Below, piece by piece: positions 44,673 to 53,336 of a stretch of 64,000 nt of DNA (position 1 is the first letter of the stretch; every line of letters begins with the position of its first letter). The position numbers were made by a program, and so were the translations under genes. The stretch is from Thermithiobacillus plumbiphilus (GTDB lineage Bacteria > Pseudomonadota > Gammaproteobacteria > Acidithiobacillales > Thermithiobacillaceae). The DNA lies in NCBI RefSeq assembly GCF_038070005.1, contig NZ_JBBPCO010000009.1:62001-126000 (forward strand). Direction: 5' to 3'. The notes under the pieces were generated by a model. It saw only the letters and a program-made list of their open reading frames with translations, was not told where the DNA came from and did no database searches.

Positions 44673-45905
44673 ATGATGTTTCGGCTTGCTACGTATATTC
44701 TTCTTGGCTGTGGGTTAATCCATACTGCTGACGCAGCCGATGATCTTGCAGCGGCTTTCGGAAAAGGGAAAACAAGTGGCAATGCACGTGTATATTATTT
44801 CACCAAGGATTTTAGCGACACTGCGCCACAGCTGATTGATCAACGGGCTGTTTCGCTTGGTGGAAAACTGCATTTCGAGACGGATCCGCTAGCCGGGATC
44901 ACAGGTGGTGTCAGTTTTTATACCGCAAACGGTCTCGGCTTGAACCCCGACAACCCAGCCGAAGTGGATGCCACGCTGCCAGGCAAGACGATCAATGTGC
45001 TTGGAGAGGCTTACGTCCAGTACAGTTCCTCGACCATGGATTTCACATTGGGGCGCCAGGAAATTACCACTCCATTTGCTCATCAATCCGATGCTAGGAT
45101 GATTCCTGTTACATTCGAAGCAGCAAGCTTCAATTATAACCTGTCAGCTCTGTCAATCGGGGCAAATTATCTTACAAAAGTCAAGGATCGTGTCAGTGAC
45201 AGATTCGTTAATACAGGTCTTTATGCTACTACCTTGTACAGGGTGGTAGCACCGACCGACACCGATGGCATTCCGGTTCTGTCGTTAATTTACGATGATA
45301 AGAGCGCGAAGTTTCAGGTATGGAATTACTACTTGTCGGATCTGTTCAACTTGGCCTTCATACAGGGGGATTACATTTTCAATGCAAAGAATGTAAAGCC
45401 CTTCGTATCTGCGCAGTTTGTTCGTGAGTGGGATGTCGGTTCCCATCTGCTCGGCCAAGTCGATTCCACCGCCTATGGCGTGTTAGTTGGTATCAAGAAA
45501 GGCCAGAGTGGGCTTACGGCCGGATTCAACTATGTACCTTTTCAAGCCGGCGCATTTCGCAACGGCGGCATACTGTCACCGTACACGTTTGCCACAGATC
45601 CGCTTTACACTACTTCCATGACCGCCGGTCTTGTGGAGAAAAGTACCGCCTTCGCTGGCAAGGCTTACAAGATTGGTGGCAGCTATGCTTTGAAAAGCTG
45701 GTTATTGCTTGTGAGTTACGCAAAATACGATCTCAACGACAACCCTGGAGGCAAGAATTCTTCCGAAGTTGACTTTGATGCCACTTACAATTTTCAGGGC
45801 TGGCTAAAGGGGCTTTCTGCCAGAAACCGGTTAGGAGTTGTCAATTCCCAGGTTGCCCCTGAAAAGCTGATCTACAATCGTATACAGTTACAATATAAAT
45901 TCTAG
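44673..45905 (+). CDS. OprD-family outer-membrane porin
   Basis: The 410-residue precursor has a Sec signal peptide cleaved near ADA (residue 21). Its alternating beta-strand sequence ends LQYKF, with the C-terminal phenylalanine that BAM recognises. The pattern with YYFTKDF early and LGRQEITTPFAHQSDARMIP in the middle fits the OprD substrate-specific porin family. It would let a small anionic or nutrient solute through the outer membrane. It follows the redox/transport cluster and may supply the same substrate. AGGGGGAAAG precedes ATG 44673. Confidence 0.85.
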   Translation: MMFRLATYILLGCGLIHTADAADDLAAAFGKGKTSGNARVYYFTKDFSDTAPQLIDQRAVSLGGKLHFETDPLAGITGGVSFYTANGLGLNPDNPAEVDATLPGKTINVLGEAYVQYSSSTMDFTLGRQEITTPFAHQSDARMIPVTFEAASFNYNLSALSIGANYLTKVKDRVSDRFVNTGLYATTLYRVVAPTDTDGIPVLSLIYDDKSAKFQVWNYYLSDLFNLAFIQGDYIFNAKNVKPFVSAQFVREWDVGSHLLGQVDSTAYGVLVGIKKGQSGLTAGFNYVPFQAGAFRNGGILSPYTFATDPLYTTSMTAGLVEKSTAFAGKAYKIGGSYALKSWLLLVSYAKYDLNDNPGGKNSSEVDFDATYNFQGWLKGLSARNRLGVVNSQVAPEKLIYNRIQLQYKF

Positions 45906-45919
45906 AGTTCATCTTGAAC

Positions 45920-46336
45920 TTACTCCTGGTCCCGCACACGCAGACGCTTGGTTTCTCCCCGCCGGCGCTTGGCGTCCAGCCGCCTTCGCTTTGATGCCTT
46001 TGTCGGGCGGGTGGCATGACGCTGCTTTGGAGGGACTGCAGCCTGGCGGATGAGATCGGTCAGGCGGTCGATGGCGTCCTGGCGGTTGCGCTCCTGGGTG
46101 CGAAAGCGGCGGGCATCAATGATCAGTTCGCCCTGGGCGGTGAGGCGCCGGCCGGCAAGATGCATGAGCCGGGCACGTAGTCCATCCGGCAGGGAAGGGG
46201 AATGGGCGACGTCAAAACGCAGTTGTACGGCACTCTCGACCTTGTTGACGTTCTGGCCGCCGGGGCCGGAGGCGCGGGTGAACTGCAGGCGTATTTCTGA
46301 TTCGTCGAGGGCGATATCTGGCGTGATCTGGATCAT
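45920..46336 (-). CDS. arfB: Alternative ribosome-rescue factor ArfB
   Basis: ArfB hydrolyses peptidyl-tRNA on stalled ribosomes. The 138-residue product has the release-factor GGQ motif in RASGPGGQNVNKVESAVQLRF (Gln near residue 28) and a basic C-terminal tail (KASKRRRLDAKRRRG) that enters the empty mRNA channel. Length matches E. coli YaeJ (140). As a core gene it probably marks the right edge of the inserted segment that begins at tRNA-Arg. Confidence 0.94.
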   Translation of the reverse strand: MIQITPDIALDESEIRLQFTRASGPGGQNVNKVESAVQLRFDVAHSPSLPDGLRARLMHLAGRRLTAQGELIIDARRFRTQERNRQDAIDRLTDLIRQAAVPPKQRHATRPTKASKRRRLDAKRRRGETKRLRVRDQE

Positions 46337-46427
46337 GCCTGGAGCTTACCCGCCAGTCGGCACTTGCTCAACTGTTCCCGCTGATCTGTGTCTTGCGTGA
46401 TGAGCAGGCTGGCAAATCTGATTGCTC

Positions 46428-46444
46428 TGCACCTTCCTGGTGCG
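46428..46444. promoter_or_regulatory. NtrC-binding site (predicted)
   Basis: TGCACCTTCCTGGTGCG matches the NtrC dyad TGCACC-N5-GGTGC without a mismatch in the core. It lies about 115 bases before the predicted start of the sigma-54 promoter, a usual enhancer position. A second weaker dyad (TGCGCC-N5-TGTGCT, 46509-46525) abuts the promoter. Confidence 0.75.
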
Positions 46445-46524
46445 ACAACAAGGCTTTTGTATCAAAAAGGGGCAAGCCCTTGTCATTTTCCCGGCTATTT
46501 TCAGCTTTTGCGCCTTTTCTGTGC

Positions 46525-46540
46525 TGGCACGGAACCTGCA
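46525..46540 (+). promoter_or_regulatory. Sigma-54 promoter of the first guanidine operon
   Basis: TGGCAC (46525-46530), GGAAC, CTGCA (46536-46540) keeps the -24 GG and -12 GC; the first T of TTGC is C. The transcript would begin about 60 bases before the riboswitch. Confidence 0.7.
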
Positions 46541-46610
46541 GAAGTATGAGTGCGGTCCTGTGGAGGTATGAATGGCAAGGTGAGTCTGCACAAGTGCGGT
46601 AGTCCGAAAG

Positions 46611-46704
46611 GGGTCTAGGGTTCCAGCCTGGTCACAGGCGTTCGGACCGAGAGACTCCGGCTTCCCGCGGGGGAGGCTACACGGCGGGATAAAAGCCCGG
46701 GAGA
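46611..46704 (+). promoter_or_regulatory. Guanidine-I riboswitch (ykkC class)
   Basis: The aptamer shows the invariant blocks of the class in order: CTAGGGTTCC near 46615, GGACCGAGAG near 46645, and ACACGGCGGGATAAAAGCCC near 46679-46698. The 3' conserved arm is also the 5' arm of the terminator that follows. Guanidine binding should therefore hold that arm and let transcription proceed (an ON switch). It precedes a transporter operon, a known context for this class. Confidence 0.93.
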
Positions 46705-46724
46705 TGATCTCCCGGGCTTTTTTT
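46692..46724 (+). terminator. Riboswitch expression-platform terminator 1
   Basis: AAAGCCCGGGAGA (46692-46704) pairs perfectly with TCTCCCGGGCTTT (46708-46720) across TGA, followed by T residues. It shares its 5' arm with the aptamer. Confidence 0.93.
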
Positions 46725-46751
46725 ATTGACCAGAGATCAAGCGAGGTGAAT

Positions 46752-47735
46752 ATGCGCGGTACATCGAAAATCTTACGCGGGTTGCTGCTCGGAATGGGTC
46801 TGGCGCTGGCGGGCGTGCAGGGCGCTCAGGCTGAAATCAAGGTGGGCGTGAGCGACTGGCCGGGCTGGGTGGCCTGGTATGTGGCGCAGGAGAAGGGCTT
46901 TTTCAAGAAGCATGGCGCCGATGTGCAGCTCGTGTGGTTCCCGAATTACACCGATTCGATCCAGGCACTCTCGGCCGGCCGGCTCGATGCCAATTCCCAG
47001 GCCCTGAGCGACAGCCTCGCGCCCTTTGCCAAGAACCTGCCGCTGAAGGTGGTGCTGGTCAATGACAATTCGGCGGGCAATGACGCCATCCTCGCCAAGC
47101 CGGCGATCAAGAGCATCAAGGATCTCAAGGGCAAGACCGTGGCCCTGGAACAGTACACCCTGTCGCATTTCCTGATGCTGCAGGCGCTTGCAAAGAACGG
47201 CATGAAGGCCTCGGATGTGCGAATCGTCAACATGGGTGCAGGGGACGCGGCAGCGGCCTTCATGGCCGGGCGGGTGGACGCGGCGGCGGTCTGGAATCCC
47301 TGGGTGAACCGCATCCAGTCCAGCGGCAAGGGGCATGCGATCTTCACCAGCAAGGACATTCCTGGTCTGATTCCCGATCTTCTGGTGGCCCAGCAGAAGT
47401 CCATCGCGGCGCATCGCAAGGACTATATCGGCATGATCCGCGCCTGGTTCGATGCCGTGCAGTTCATCAAGACCCAGCCGCAGGCAGCAGCGAAGATCAT
47501 GGCGCCCAAGGTGAAACTGCCGCCTGAGGAATATGTGAAGTTCCTGCCTGGCACGCGGTTTTTCGACGCCAAGCTCAATCAGCAGGCCCTGAGCCCCGGC
47601 AACACGGCGATCTCGCTCTACTACAGTGGCCCGGTCATTTCGCGCTTCCTGATCAGCGAGAAGCTGTTGCGGAGCGCGCCGGACATGAAGGCCCATATCG
47701 ATACCAGCCTTTACAACGCGGCAGTCGCGAAATAA
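46752..47735 (+). CDS. ABC transporter substrate-binding protein of the guanidine-regulated operon
   Basis: The 327-residue periplasmic protein belongs to the nitrate/sulfonate/taurine family. A Sec signal peptide ends GAQA (about residue 28). The binding domain shows VGVSDWPGWVAWYVAQEKGFF, LKGKTVALEQYTLSHFLM and AAVWNPWVNR. Riboswitch control implies the ligand is guanidine or a guanidine precursor. ATG 46752 follows GAGGTG; a frame opening at 46704 lies within the terminator and is rejected. Confidence 0.92.
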   Translation: MRGTSKILRGLLLGMGLALAGVQGAQAEIKVGVSDWPGWVAWYVAQEKGFFKKHGADVQLVWFPNYTDSIQALSAGRLDANSQALSDSLAPFAKNLPLKVVLVNDNSAGNDAILAKPAIKSIKDLKGKTVALEQYTLSHFLMLQALAKNGMKASDVRIVNMGAGDAAAAFMAGRVDAAAVWNPWVNRIQSSGKGHAIFTSKDIPGLIPDLLVAQQKSIAAHRKDYIGMIRAWFDAVQFIKTQPQAAAKIMAPKVKLPPEEYVKFLPGTRFFDAKLNQQALSPGNTAISLYYSGPVISRFLISEKLLRSAPDMKAHIDTSLYNAAVAK

Positions 47736-47757
47736 GGCTTCACAGGCGGAGGTGCAC

Positions 47758-48549
47758 ATGGGAAGGATCTATCAGCAGGTCGCGGCCATTCGCCAGGACA
47801 TCGGGCGGCCGCTGTACTGGAGCCTGGCTACCCTGGGCTTCCTCCTGCCCCTGGCGGGCTGGTTCTGGGCCACCAATACCGGTGTTGCCGATCCGGTCTT
47901 TCTGCCAAGCCCGCAGGCGGTCTGGGAATCGGCCCAGCGCTGGTGGGCGGAGGGTTTCTGGCAGGACCTCTGGGTGAGTATCTACCGGGTGATGGTGGGT
48001 TTCCTGCTGGCGGTGATCATCGGCGTGCCGCTCGGGGTGATGATCGGCAGTTTCAAGTCGGCCGAGGCCTATTTCCAGCCCCTGAATGACTTCATCCGCT
48101 ACATGCCGGCCAGTGCCTTCATTCCACTGACCATCCTGTGGGTCGGCATCGGCGAGGGTTCCAAGATCGCCATCATCTTCATCGGTGTCTTTTTCCAGAT
48201 CGTGGTGATGACGGCCGATACCGTGCGCCGCATCCCGCACAGCTATCTGGAGGCGGCATCGACCCTGGGCGCGGACCGCGAGGAGTTGCTGTCTTTGGTG
48301 ATCTGGCGCGGCAGTCAGCCGCAGTTGCTGGATATCCTGCGGGTGAACATGGGCTGGGCCTGGACCTATCTGGTGGTGGCGGAGCTGGTGGCGGCCAATG
48401 ACGGGCTGGGCTATGCCATCCTGACGGCGCAGCGCTTTCTCGAAACCGACCGCATTTTCGCCGGAATCCTGGTGATCGGGCTCATTGGCCTCTTGTTTGA
48501 TTTTTCATTTCGCTGGCTGCAACGGCGCCTGTTCCCCTGGGTGAGGTGA
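47758..48549 (+). CDS. ABC transporter permease of the guanidine-regulated operon
   Basis: The 263-residue permease has about six membrane segments and the EAA loop EAASTLGADREELLSLVIWRGSQP near residue 165. It is of the SsuC/TauC class. ATG 47758 is preferred; GTG 47752 lies within the GGAGGTG ribosome site itself. It pairs with the binding protein 22 bases upstream and the ATPase three bases downstream. Confidence 0.92.
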   Translation: MGRIYQQVAAIRQDIGRPLYWSLATLGFLLPLAGWFWATNTGVADPVFLPSPQAVWESAQRWWAEGFWQDLWVSIYRVMVGFLLAVIIGVPLGVMIGSFKSAEAYFQPLNDFIRYMPASAFIPLTILWVGIGEGSKIAIIFIGVFFQIVVMTADTVRRIPHSYLEAASTLGADREELLSLVIWRGSQPQLLDILRVNMGWAWTYLVVAELVAANDGLGYAILTAQRFLETDRIFAGILVIGLIGLLFDFSFRWLQRRLFPWVR

Positions 48550-48552
48550 GAT

Positions 48553-49432
<880 letters not shown>

Positions 49433-49440
<8 letters not shown>

Positions 49441-50203
49441 TCAGCCGGTACGTTGGGAAGAACTGAGCTGGGAAGACCTGGTTGCCATCCGCGACAGCGG
49501 CATCCGCATGGCCATCCTGCCGGTTGGTGCTACCGAACAGCACGGTCCGCATCTGCCCATGGGAGTGGATACGCTGTCGGTGGTGGCCGTGGCAGAGGGC
49601 GCCTCGGCACGGACGGGGATTCCGGTGCTACCCGTTCTTTCCTATGGCTGTTCGCTGGGACATTCGAAAAAGTGGCCGGGCACGATTTCGCTACGGCCGG
49701 AAACCCTGGCTCGCATGATTCTCGAAATTGCGGAGTGGGTGGAAAGCGCGGGATTCGAAAGATTGTTGATCCTCAATGGCCACGTTACGAATTGGGCGCC
49801 CTTGCGCTGTGGTCTGGAGAACATTCGCCACAGCTATCCGCAGATGCGTATTGCGCTGCGCTCGCTCTGGGAAATAGATCCCGGGATTTCCAGGACCTAT
49901 CACAGCGATGCCAGGAACTTCCATGCCAATTGCGCCGAGACATCGCTGATGCTGGCGCTGCGCCCGGATCTGGTGCGTCCTGAACGGGCTGTCGATGAGC
50001 CGGACCGCTCCAGCAACTGTTTTTTCTCGTATACCGTCGATCTGGAAAGTGTGCATGGGGTGGTGGGGCGGCCCAGCGAGGCCACTGAATCACAGGGCGA
50101 GGCCCTGCTCGAAACCTGCGTCATGGCTTTGAGCGCGCAGTTGCGTCTGGCGCTGCAGGAAAATTCACCGTTGGCGGGCGCTGAGCCCGATGTCAATCAT
50201 TAA
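49433..50203 (+). CDS. Creatininase-family amidohydrolase
   Basis: The 256-residue product has the family metal-site start LPVGATEQHGPHLPMGVDT (about residues 26-44) and the loop ILNGHVTN at 113-120, where many members read NGHGGN. HANCAETSLML follows near residue 163. The family includes creatininase and several amide or lactam hydrolases acting on cyclic or N-acyl guanidino and amino compounds. The guanidine-riboswitch operon suggests that it releases or processes a guanidino compound, but the exact substrate is unknown. ATG 49433 has a GGGGAGG site and overlaps the ATPase gene. Confidence 0.85.
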
Positions 50204-50218
50204 AACCGTGGAGGTTGC

Positions 50219-51580
50219 ATGAACGCACCGTTTGTAAGACAGGAATCAACTTTAGCAGCGGATCTGAAGGCTCGCGGGGTCAAGTATGCCCTGGCCAGTT
50301 TCGTCGATATCCACGGTATCTCCAAGAGCAAGATCGTGCCCCTTGAGCATTTTGGGCAGATGCTCGAAGGCTCGGAACTGTTCACCGGGGCGGCGCTCGA
50401 TGGCGTGCCGCAGGAGGTGAATGACGAAGAGGTGTCGGCCCGTCCGGATCCGGATTCGCTGGCCATTCTTCCCTGGAATCCTGAAGTCGCCTGGTTCGCC
50501 AGCGATCTGCATCTGGAGAACCAGCCTTTCGAGGCCTGCAGCCGCGGCATTCTCAAGCGCGTGCTGGCGCAGGCAGCCGATATGGGTTTTCAGTTCAACC
50601 TGGGGATCGAGACGGAATTCTTCATCTTCAAGGATACTGCAGATGGCGGTTTTGCCCCGGTCAGTGCGCGCGACAACCTGGCCAAGCCCTGTTATGACGT
50701 TCGTGGTTTCCTGGACAATTACGGCTTGCTGGATGAAATCGTGCAGGCCATGAATGGACTGGGTTGGGATGTGTATTCCTTCGACCATGAGGACGCCAAT
50801 GGTCAGTTCGAGACGGATTTTCAGTATGCCGATGCCCTGAGCATGGCCGATCGGGTGACCTTTTTTCGTCTGATGGTAGGCGAGATGGCCCGGCGCCATG
50901 GCTATTTCGCGAGTTTCATGCCGAAACCCTTCGGTGATCGCACCGGTAGCGGCGCGCATTACAACATGTCACTGGCGGAACTCGGAAGCGGGAGGAATCT
51001 CTTTGCGGCCGATAAGGACCGCTATGGTAACAAGCTCTCCCGTCTGGGTTATCAGTTCACTGCCGGTGTTCTGCGCCATGCCCCGGCAATCTGTGCGGTG
51101 ATCGCGCCAACGGTCAACAGTTACAAGCGCCTGGTGCGACGCGGCAATCAGTCCGGCTTTACCTGGGCACCGATCTTCGTGTCCTATGGCAACAACAATC
51201 GCACCAACATGCTGCGGATACCGCTGGCCGGTGGTCGTGTGGAATGTCGGGCCGCTGATATCGCCGGCAATATCTATCTTGGTGCGGCAATGATTCTGGC
51301 TGCCGGCCTGGAAGGCATCCGGGAGGAGCTCGACCCCGGTGCGCCGCATGCCGAAAACATGTATCTGCACAGCGAAGCAGAGCTCGATACCATGGGTATC
51401 AGCGCGCTGCCGCGAACCCTGGGCGAGGCGGTCGATGCCTTCGAGCAGGACCCCCTGAGCGAGCAGGTGATGGGCCCCATTATGGCCCGCAGCTTTGCGC
51501 AGTACAAGCGCGAGGAGTGGGAGGAGTACCACAGGCATGTCTCCGATTGGGAGATCCGCCGTTATCTGAAATTGTTCTGA
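50219..51580 (+). CDS. Glutamine synthetase-like ligase (GlnT/type III class)
   Basis: The 453-residue protein has the glutamine-synthetase fold: GIETEFFIF (metal glutamates), GSGAHYNMSL, NSYKRL, the NRTNMLRIP substrate arginines and ECRAADIAGN. The adenylylation loop of GlnA-type enzymes is not seen. Its length fits the GlnT/gamma-glutamylmethylamide synthetase-like group. It may assimilate ammonia from guanidine, or join glutamate to an amine other than ammonia; the sequence does not separate these. It is the last gene of the first riboswitch operon and follows GTGGAGG. Confidence 0.85.
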   Translation: MNAPFVRQESTLAADLKARGVKYALASFVDIHGISKSKIVPLEHFGQMLEGSELFTGAALDGVPQEVNDEEVSARPDPDSLAILPWNPEVAWFASDLHLENQPFEACSRGILKRVLAQAADMGFQFNLGIETEFFIFKDTADGGFAPVSARDNLAKPCYDVRGFLDNYGLLDEIVQAMNGLGWDVYSFDHEDANGQFETDFQYADALSMADRVTFFRLMVGEMARRHGYFASFMPKPFGDRTGSGAHYNMSLAELGSGRNLFAADKDRYGNKLSRLGYQFTAGVLRHAPAICAVIAPTVNSYKRLVRRGNQSGFTWAPIFVSYGNNNRTNMLRIPLAGGRVECRAADIAGNIYLGAAMILAAGLEGIREELDPGAPHAENMYLHSEAELDTMGISALPRTLGEAVDAFEQDPLSEQVMGPIMARSFAQYKREEWEEYHRHVSDWEIRRYLKLF

Positions 51581-51598
51581 GCACCAGAATGGGGCGAA

Positions 51599-51639
51599 TG
51601 CGCCAAAACCGTGCATGGTTTCTGCATGAGAATGGCGCA
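51599..51639. promoter_or_regulatory. Pair of NtrC-like sites upstream of the second guanidine operon
   Basis: TGCGCCAAAACCGTGCA (51599-51615) and TGCATGAGAATGGCGCA (51623-51639) each resemble the NtrC dyad; the first keeps GCRC-N7-GTGC. Their centres are 24 bases apart and lie about 60-90 bases before the sigma-54 start. Confidence 0.6.
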
Positions 51640-51666
51640 AACCGGCTGAAATCTCGCCAGGCTGCC

Positions 51667-51681
51667 TGGCACGCGGATTGC
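51667..51681 (+). promoter_or_regulatory. Sigma-54 promoter of the second guanidine operon
   Basis: TGGCAC (51667-51672), five bases, TTGC (51678-51681) is a perfect -24/-12 element. Transcription should begin near 51693, about 30 bases before the riboswitch aptamer. Confidence 0.82.
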
Positions 51682-51723
51682 TAAATCAATGCTGAGAGGT
51701 GCGCCAGTACGCATCATGTAGGA

Positions 51724-51813
51724 CAGCTAGGGTTCCGGCCTGGAGACAGGTGACTGGTCCGAGAGCGGTCCGGCCTCGATGGAGGCTCCACGGCGGGACA
51801 AAAGCCCGGGAGG
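51724..51813 (+). promoter_or_regulatory. Guanidine-I riboswitch (ykkC class), second copy
   Basis: CTAGGGTTCCGG (from 51727), ACTGGTCCGAGAG (near 51752-51765) and CCACGGCGGGACAAAAGCCC (near 51788-51807) reproduce the class consensus. It differs from the first copy in its variable stems, so it is not a recent duplicate. It controls the guanidine-degrading enzymes. Confidence 0.94.
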
Positions 51814-51850
51814 TTGCGATAGAGGTTTATCGCGCCCTCTCGGGTTTTTT
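51804..51850 (+). terminator. Riboswitch expression-platform terminator 2
   Basis: CCCGGGAGGTTGCGAT (51805-51820) pairs, with G-U wobbles, to ATCGCGCCCTCTCGGG (51829-51844), followed by TTTTTT. The 5' arm overlaps the aptamer's conserved 3' arm. Confidence 0.88.
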
Positions 51851-51884
51851 GCGGGTTTACCCGCCACACGTCAAAGGAGCCTTT

Positions 51885-52628
51885 ATGCCAGAAGAATCCC
51901 TGATCCCATCGGAAAAGATCCTCTGGGAAGAACACCTGCCGGCCGGCGCGCACTGGTCCGGTATCCTCAAGCGCGGTACCAGCCTGCGCCTGACGGATAC
52001 CCAGGGCGGGGCCAACTGCTCGGCGCTGTTTTATAACGCCGAAGAGAAGCTGGAACGCTACAACATGGCCGATACCCTCAAGGCCCAGCACACCGCGAAG
52101 CTGACCCGCGGGCACGTCTGCTACTCCGACATGGGCCGGGTGCTGTGCTCGATCACGGCCGACAGCCTGGGCTGGCACGACCCCATCGGTGGTGTCTCCA
52201 ACGCCGAACTGGTACGCGCGCGCCATGGCGAGGCGCCGTACCAGACCCACCACAACGCCATGCATCGCAATGGCTATGACAGCCTGCTCATCGAGGCCGG
52301 GAAGTGGGGGCTCGGGACGCGCGATCTGGTCGCCAACATCAATTTCTTCAGCAAGGTGACGGTGGACGAGGCGGGCAATCTCGCCTTCCAGCCGGGGCAT
52401 TCGACGCCGGGCGACTACATCGACCTGCGCTTCGAGATGCATACGCTGGTGCTGCTCGCCACTGCGCCGCATCCGCTCGATCCCAATCCCGAATATGCCC
52501 CCAGGCCTGTGCAACTCACGGCCTGGCGCTCCGGTCCGGCGCCCATCGATGACATCTGTCGCAATGCCTGCCCTGAGAATCAGCGCGGCTTTTACAACAC
52601 CGAAATCCTTTTCCGCCAGGAGGCTTGA
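51885..52628 (+). CDS. Carboxyguanidine deiminase subunit (DUF1989, urea-carboxylase-associated protein 1 type)
   Basis: The 247-residue protein is one of two DUF1989 paralogues that form carboxyguanidine deiminase (CgdAB), the step from carboxyguanidine to allophanate plus ammonia. Family motifs include [47 protein letters not shown] and [21 protein letters not shown] do not assign CgdA or CgdB by name. ATG 51885 follows AAGGAG; a frame opening at 51699 crosses the riboswitch and terminator and is rejected. Confidence 0.9.
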   Translation: MPEESLIPSEKILWEEHLPAGAHWSGILKRGTSLRLTDTQGGANCSALFYNAEEKLERYNMADTLKAQHTAKLTRGHVCYSDMGRVLCSITADSLGWHDPIGGVSNAELVRARHGEAPYQTHHNAMHRNGYDSLLIEAGKWGLGTRDLVANINFFSKVTVDEAGNLAFQPGHSTPGDYIDLRFEMHTLVLLATAPHPLDPNPEYAPRPVQLTAWRSGPAPIDDICRNACPENQRGFYNTEILFRQEA

Positions 52629-52630
52629 GC

Positions 52631-53281
52631 ATGGCCATCGTCGAAAGCAGGCTCGATCCCAAGGACGCCATTTACGACTTCACCCTGCCGGCGGGCGAGC
52701 CCTGGATGCATGAGATCCGCCAGGGACAAACCTTCCGGATTCTCGATCTCAAGGGCAATCAGGCGGTCGATACGCTGTTCTACAACGCCGCGGATTCCGC
52801 CGAGCGCTATAGTGCCCAGGACACCATCCGCGCGGCGGGCAACATTTACCTGACTGCCGGCTCGCGCCTGATCTCCAGCCAGGGCCGGGAGCTGCTGCGC
52901 ATCACAGCCGACACCTGCGGCCGGCACGACACCCTGGGCGGCGCCTGCGCGGCGGAAAGCAACTCGGTGCGCTATGCCCTGGACAAGCGCTCCATGCATA
53001 GCTGCCGAGACAGCTTCCTGCATGCGCTCGGGCATTGCGGTTGCGGCATGGGCAAGCGCGATCTCGTGAGCAACATCAATTTCTTCATGAACGTGCCGGT
53101 CACGCCCGAGGGTGGGCTGCGATTCGAGGACGGGATCTCCGCGCCGGGCAAGTACGTGGAAATGCAGGCCGCGATGGATGTGATCGTGCTGATCTCCAAC
53201 TGCCCGCAACTCAACAATCCCTGCAATGCCTACGATCCGACGCCGGTGCGCCTGCTGATCTGGGACGCCCAGGCAGCCTGA
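52631..53281 (+). CDS. Carboxyguanidine deiminase subunit (DUF1989, urea-carboxylase-associated protein 2 type)
   Basis: The 216-residue paralogue of the preceding gene product shows [58 protein letters not shown] and [14 protein letters not shown], again with Cys and His clusters that may hold a metal. ATG 52631 lies eight bases after AGGAGG; TTG 52625 is too close to that site. The pair next to the carboxylase is the diagnostic arrangement for guanidine rather than urea use. Confidence 0.9.
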   Translation: MAIVESRLDPKDAIYDFTLPAGEPWMHEIRQGQTFRILDLKGNQAVDTLFYNAADSAERYSAQDTIRAAGNIYLTAGSRLISSQGRELLRITADTCGRHDTLGGACAAESNSVRYALDKRSMHSCRDSFLHALGHCGCGMGKRDLVSNINFFMNVPVTPEGGLRFEDGISAPGKYVEMQAAMDVIVLISNCPQLNNPCNAYDPTPVRLLIWDAQAA

Positions 53282-53336
53282 GGCGCGGTACGGCTTACGA
53301 ACAGGGCGGGACCACCCGCCCGGAGGATGTCCCTGC

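Noticed and set aside
31743-45919. Direct repeat of the tRNA-Arg 3' end as a second attachment site
   Set aside because: I looked by eye for a copy of the T-arm and acceptor sequence near the arfB end and found none. A computed search could still find a degenerate one.
46346-46602. Short frames on both strands between arfB and the riboswitch
   Set aside because: The region is explained by an NtrC-like site and a sigma-54 promoter. The frames lack ribosome sites.
51699-51884. N-terminal extension of the first DUF1989 gene
   Set aside because: The extension is the guanidine-I riboswitch and its terminator. An AAGGAG site supports ATG 51885.
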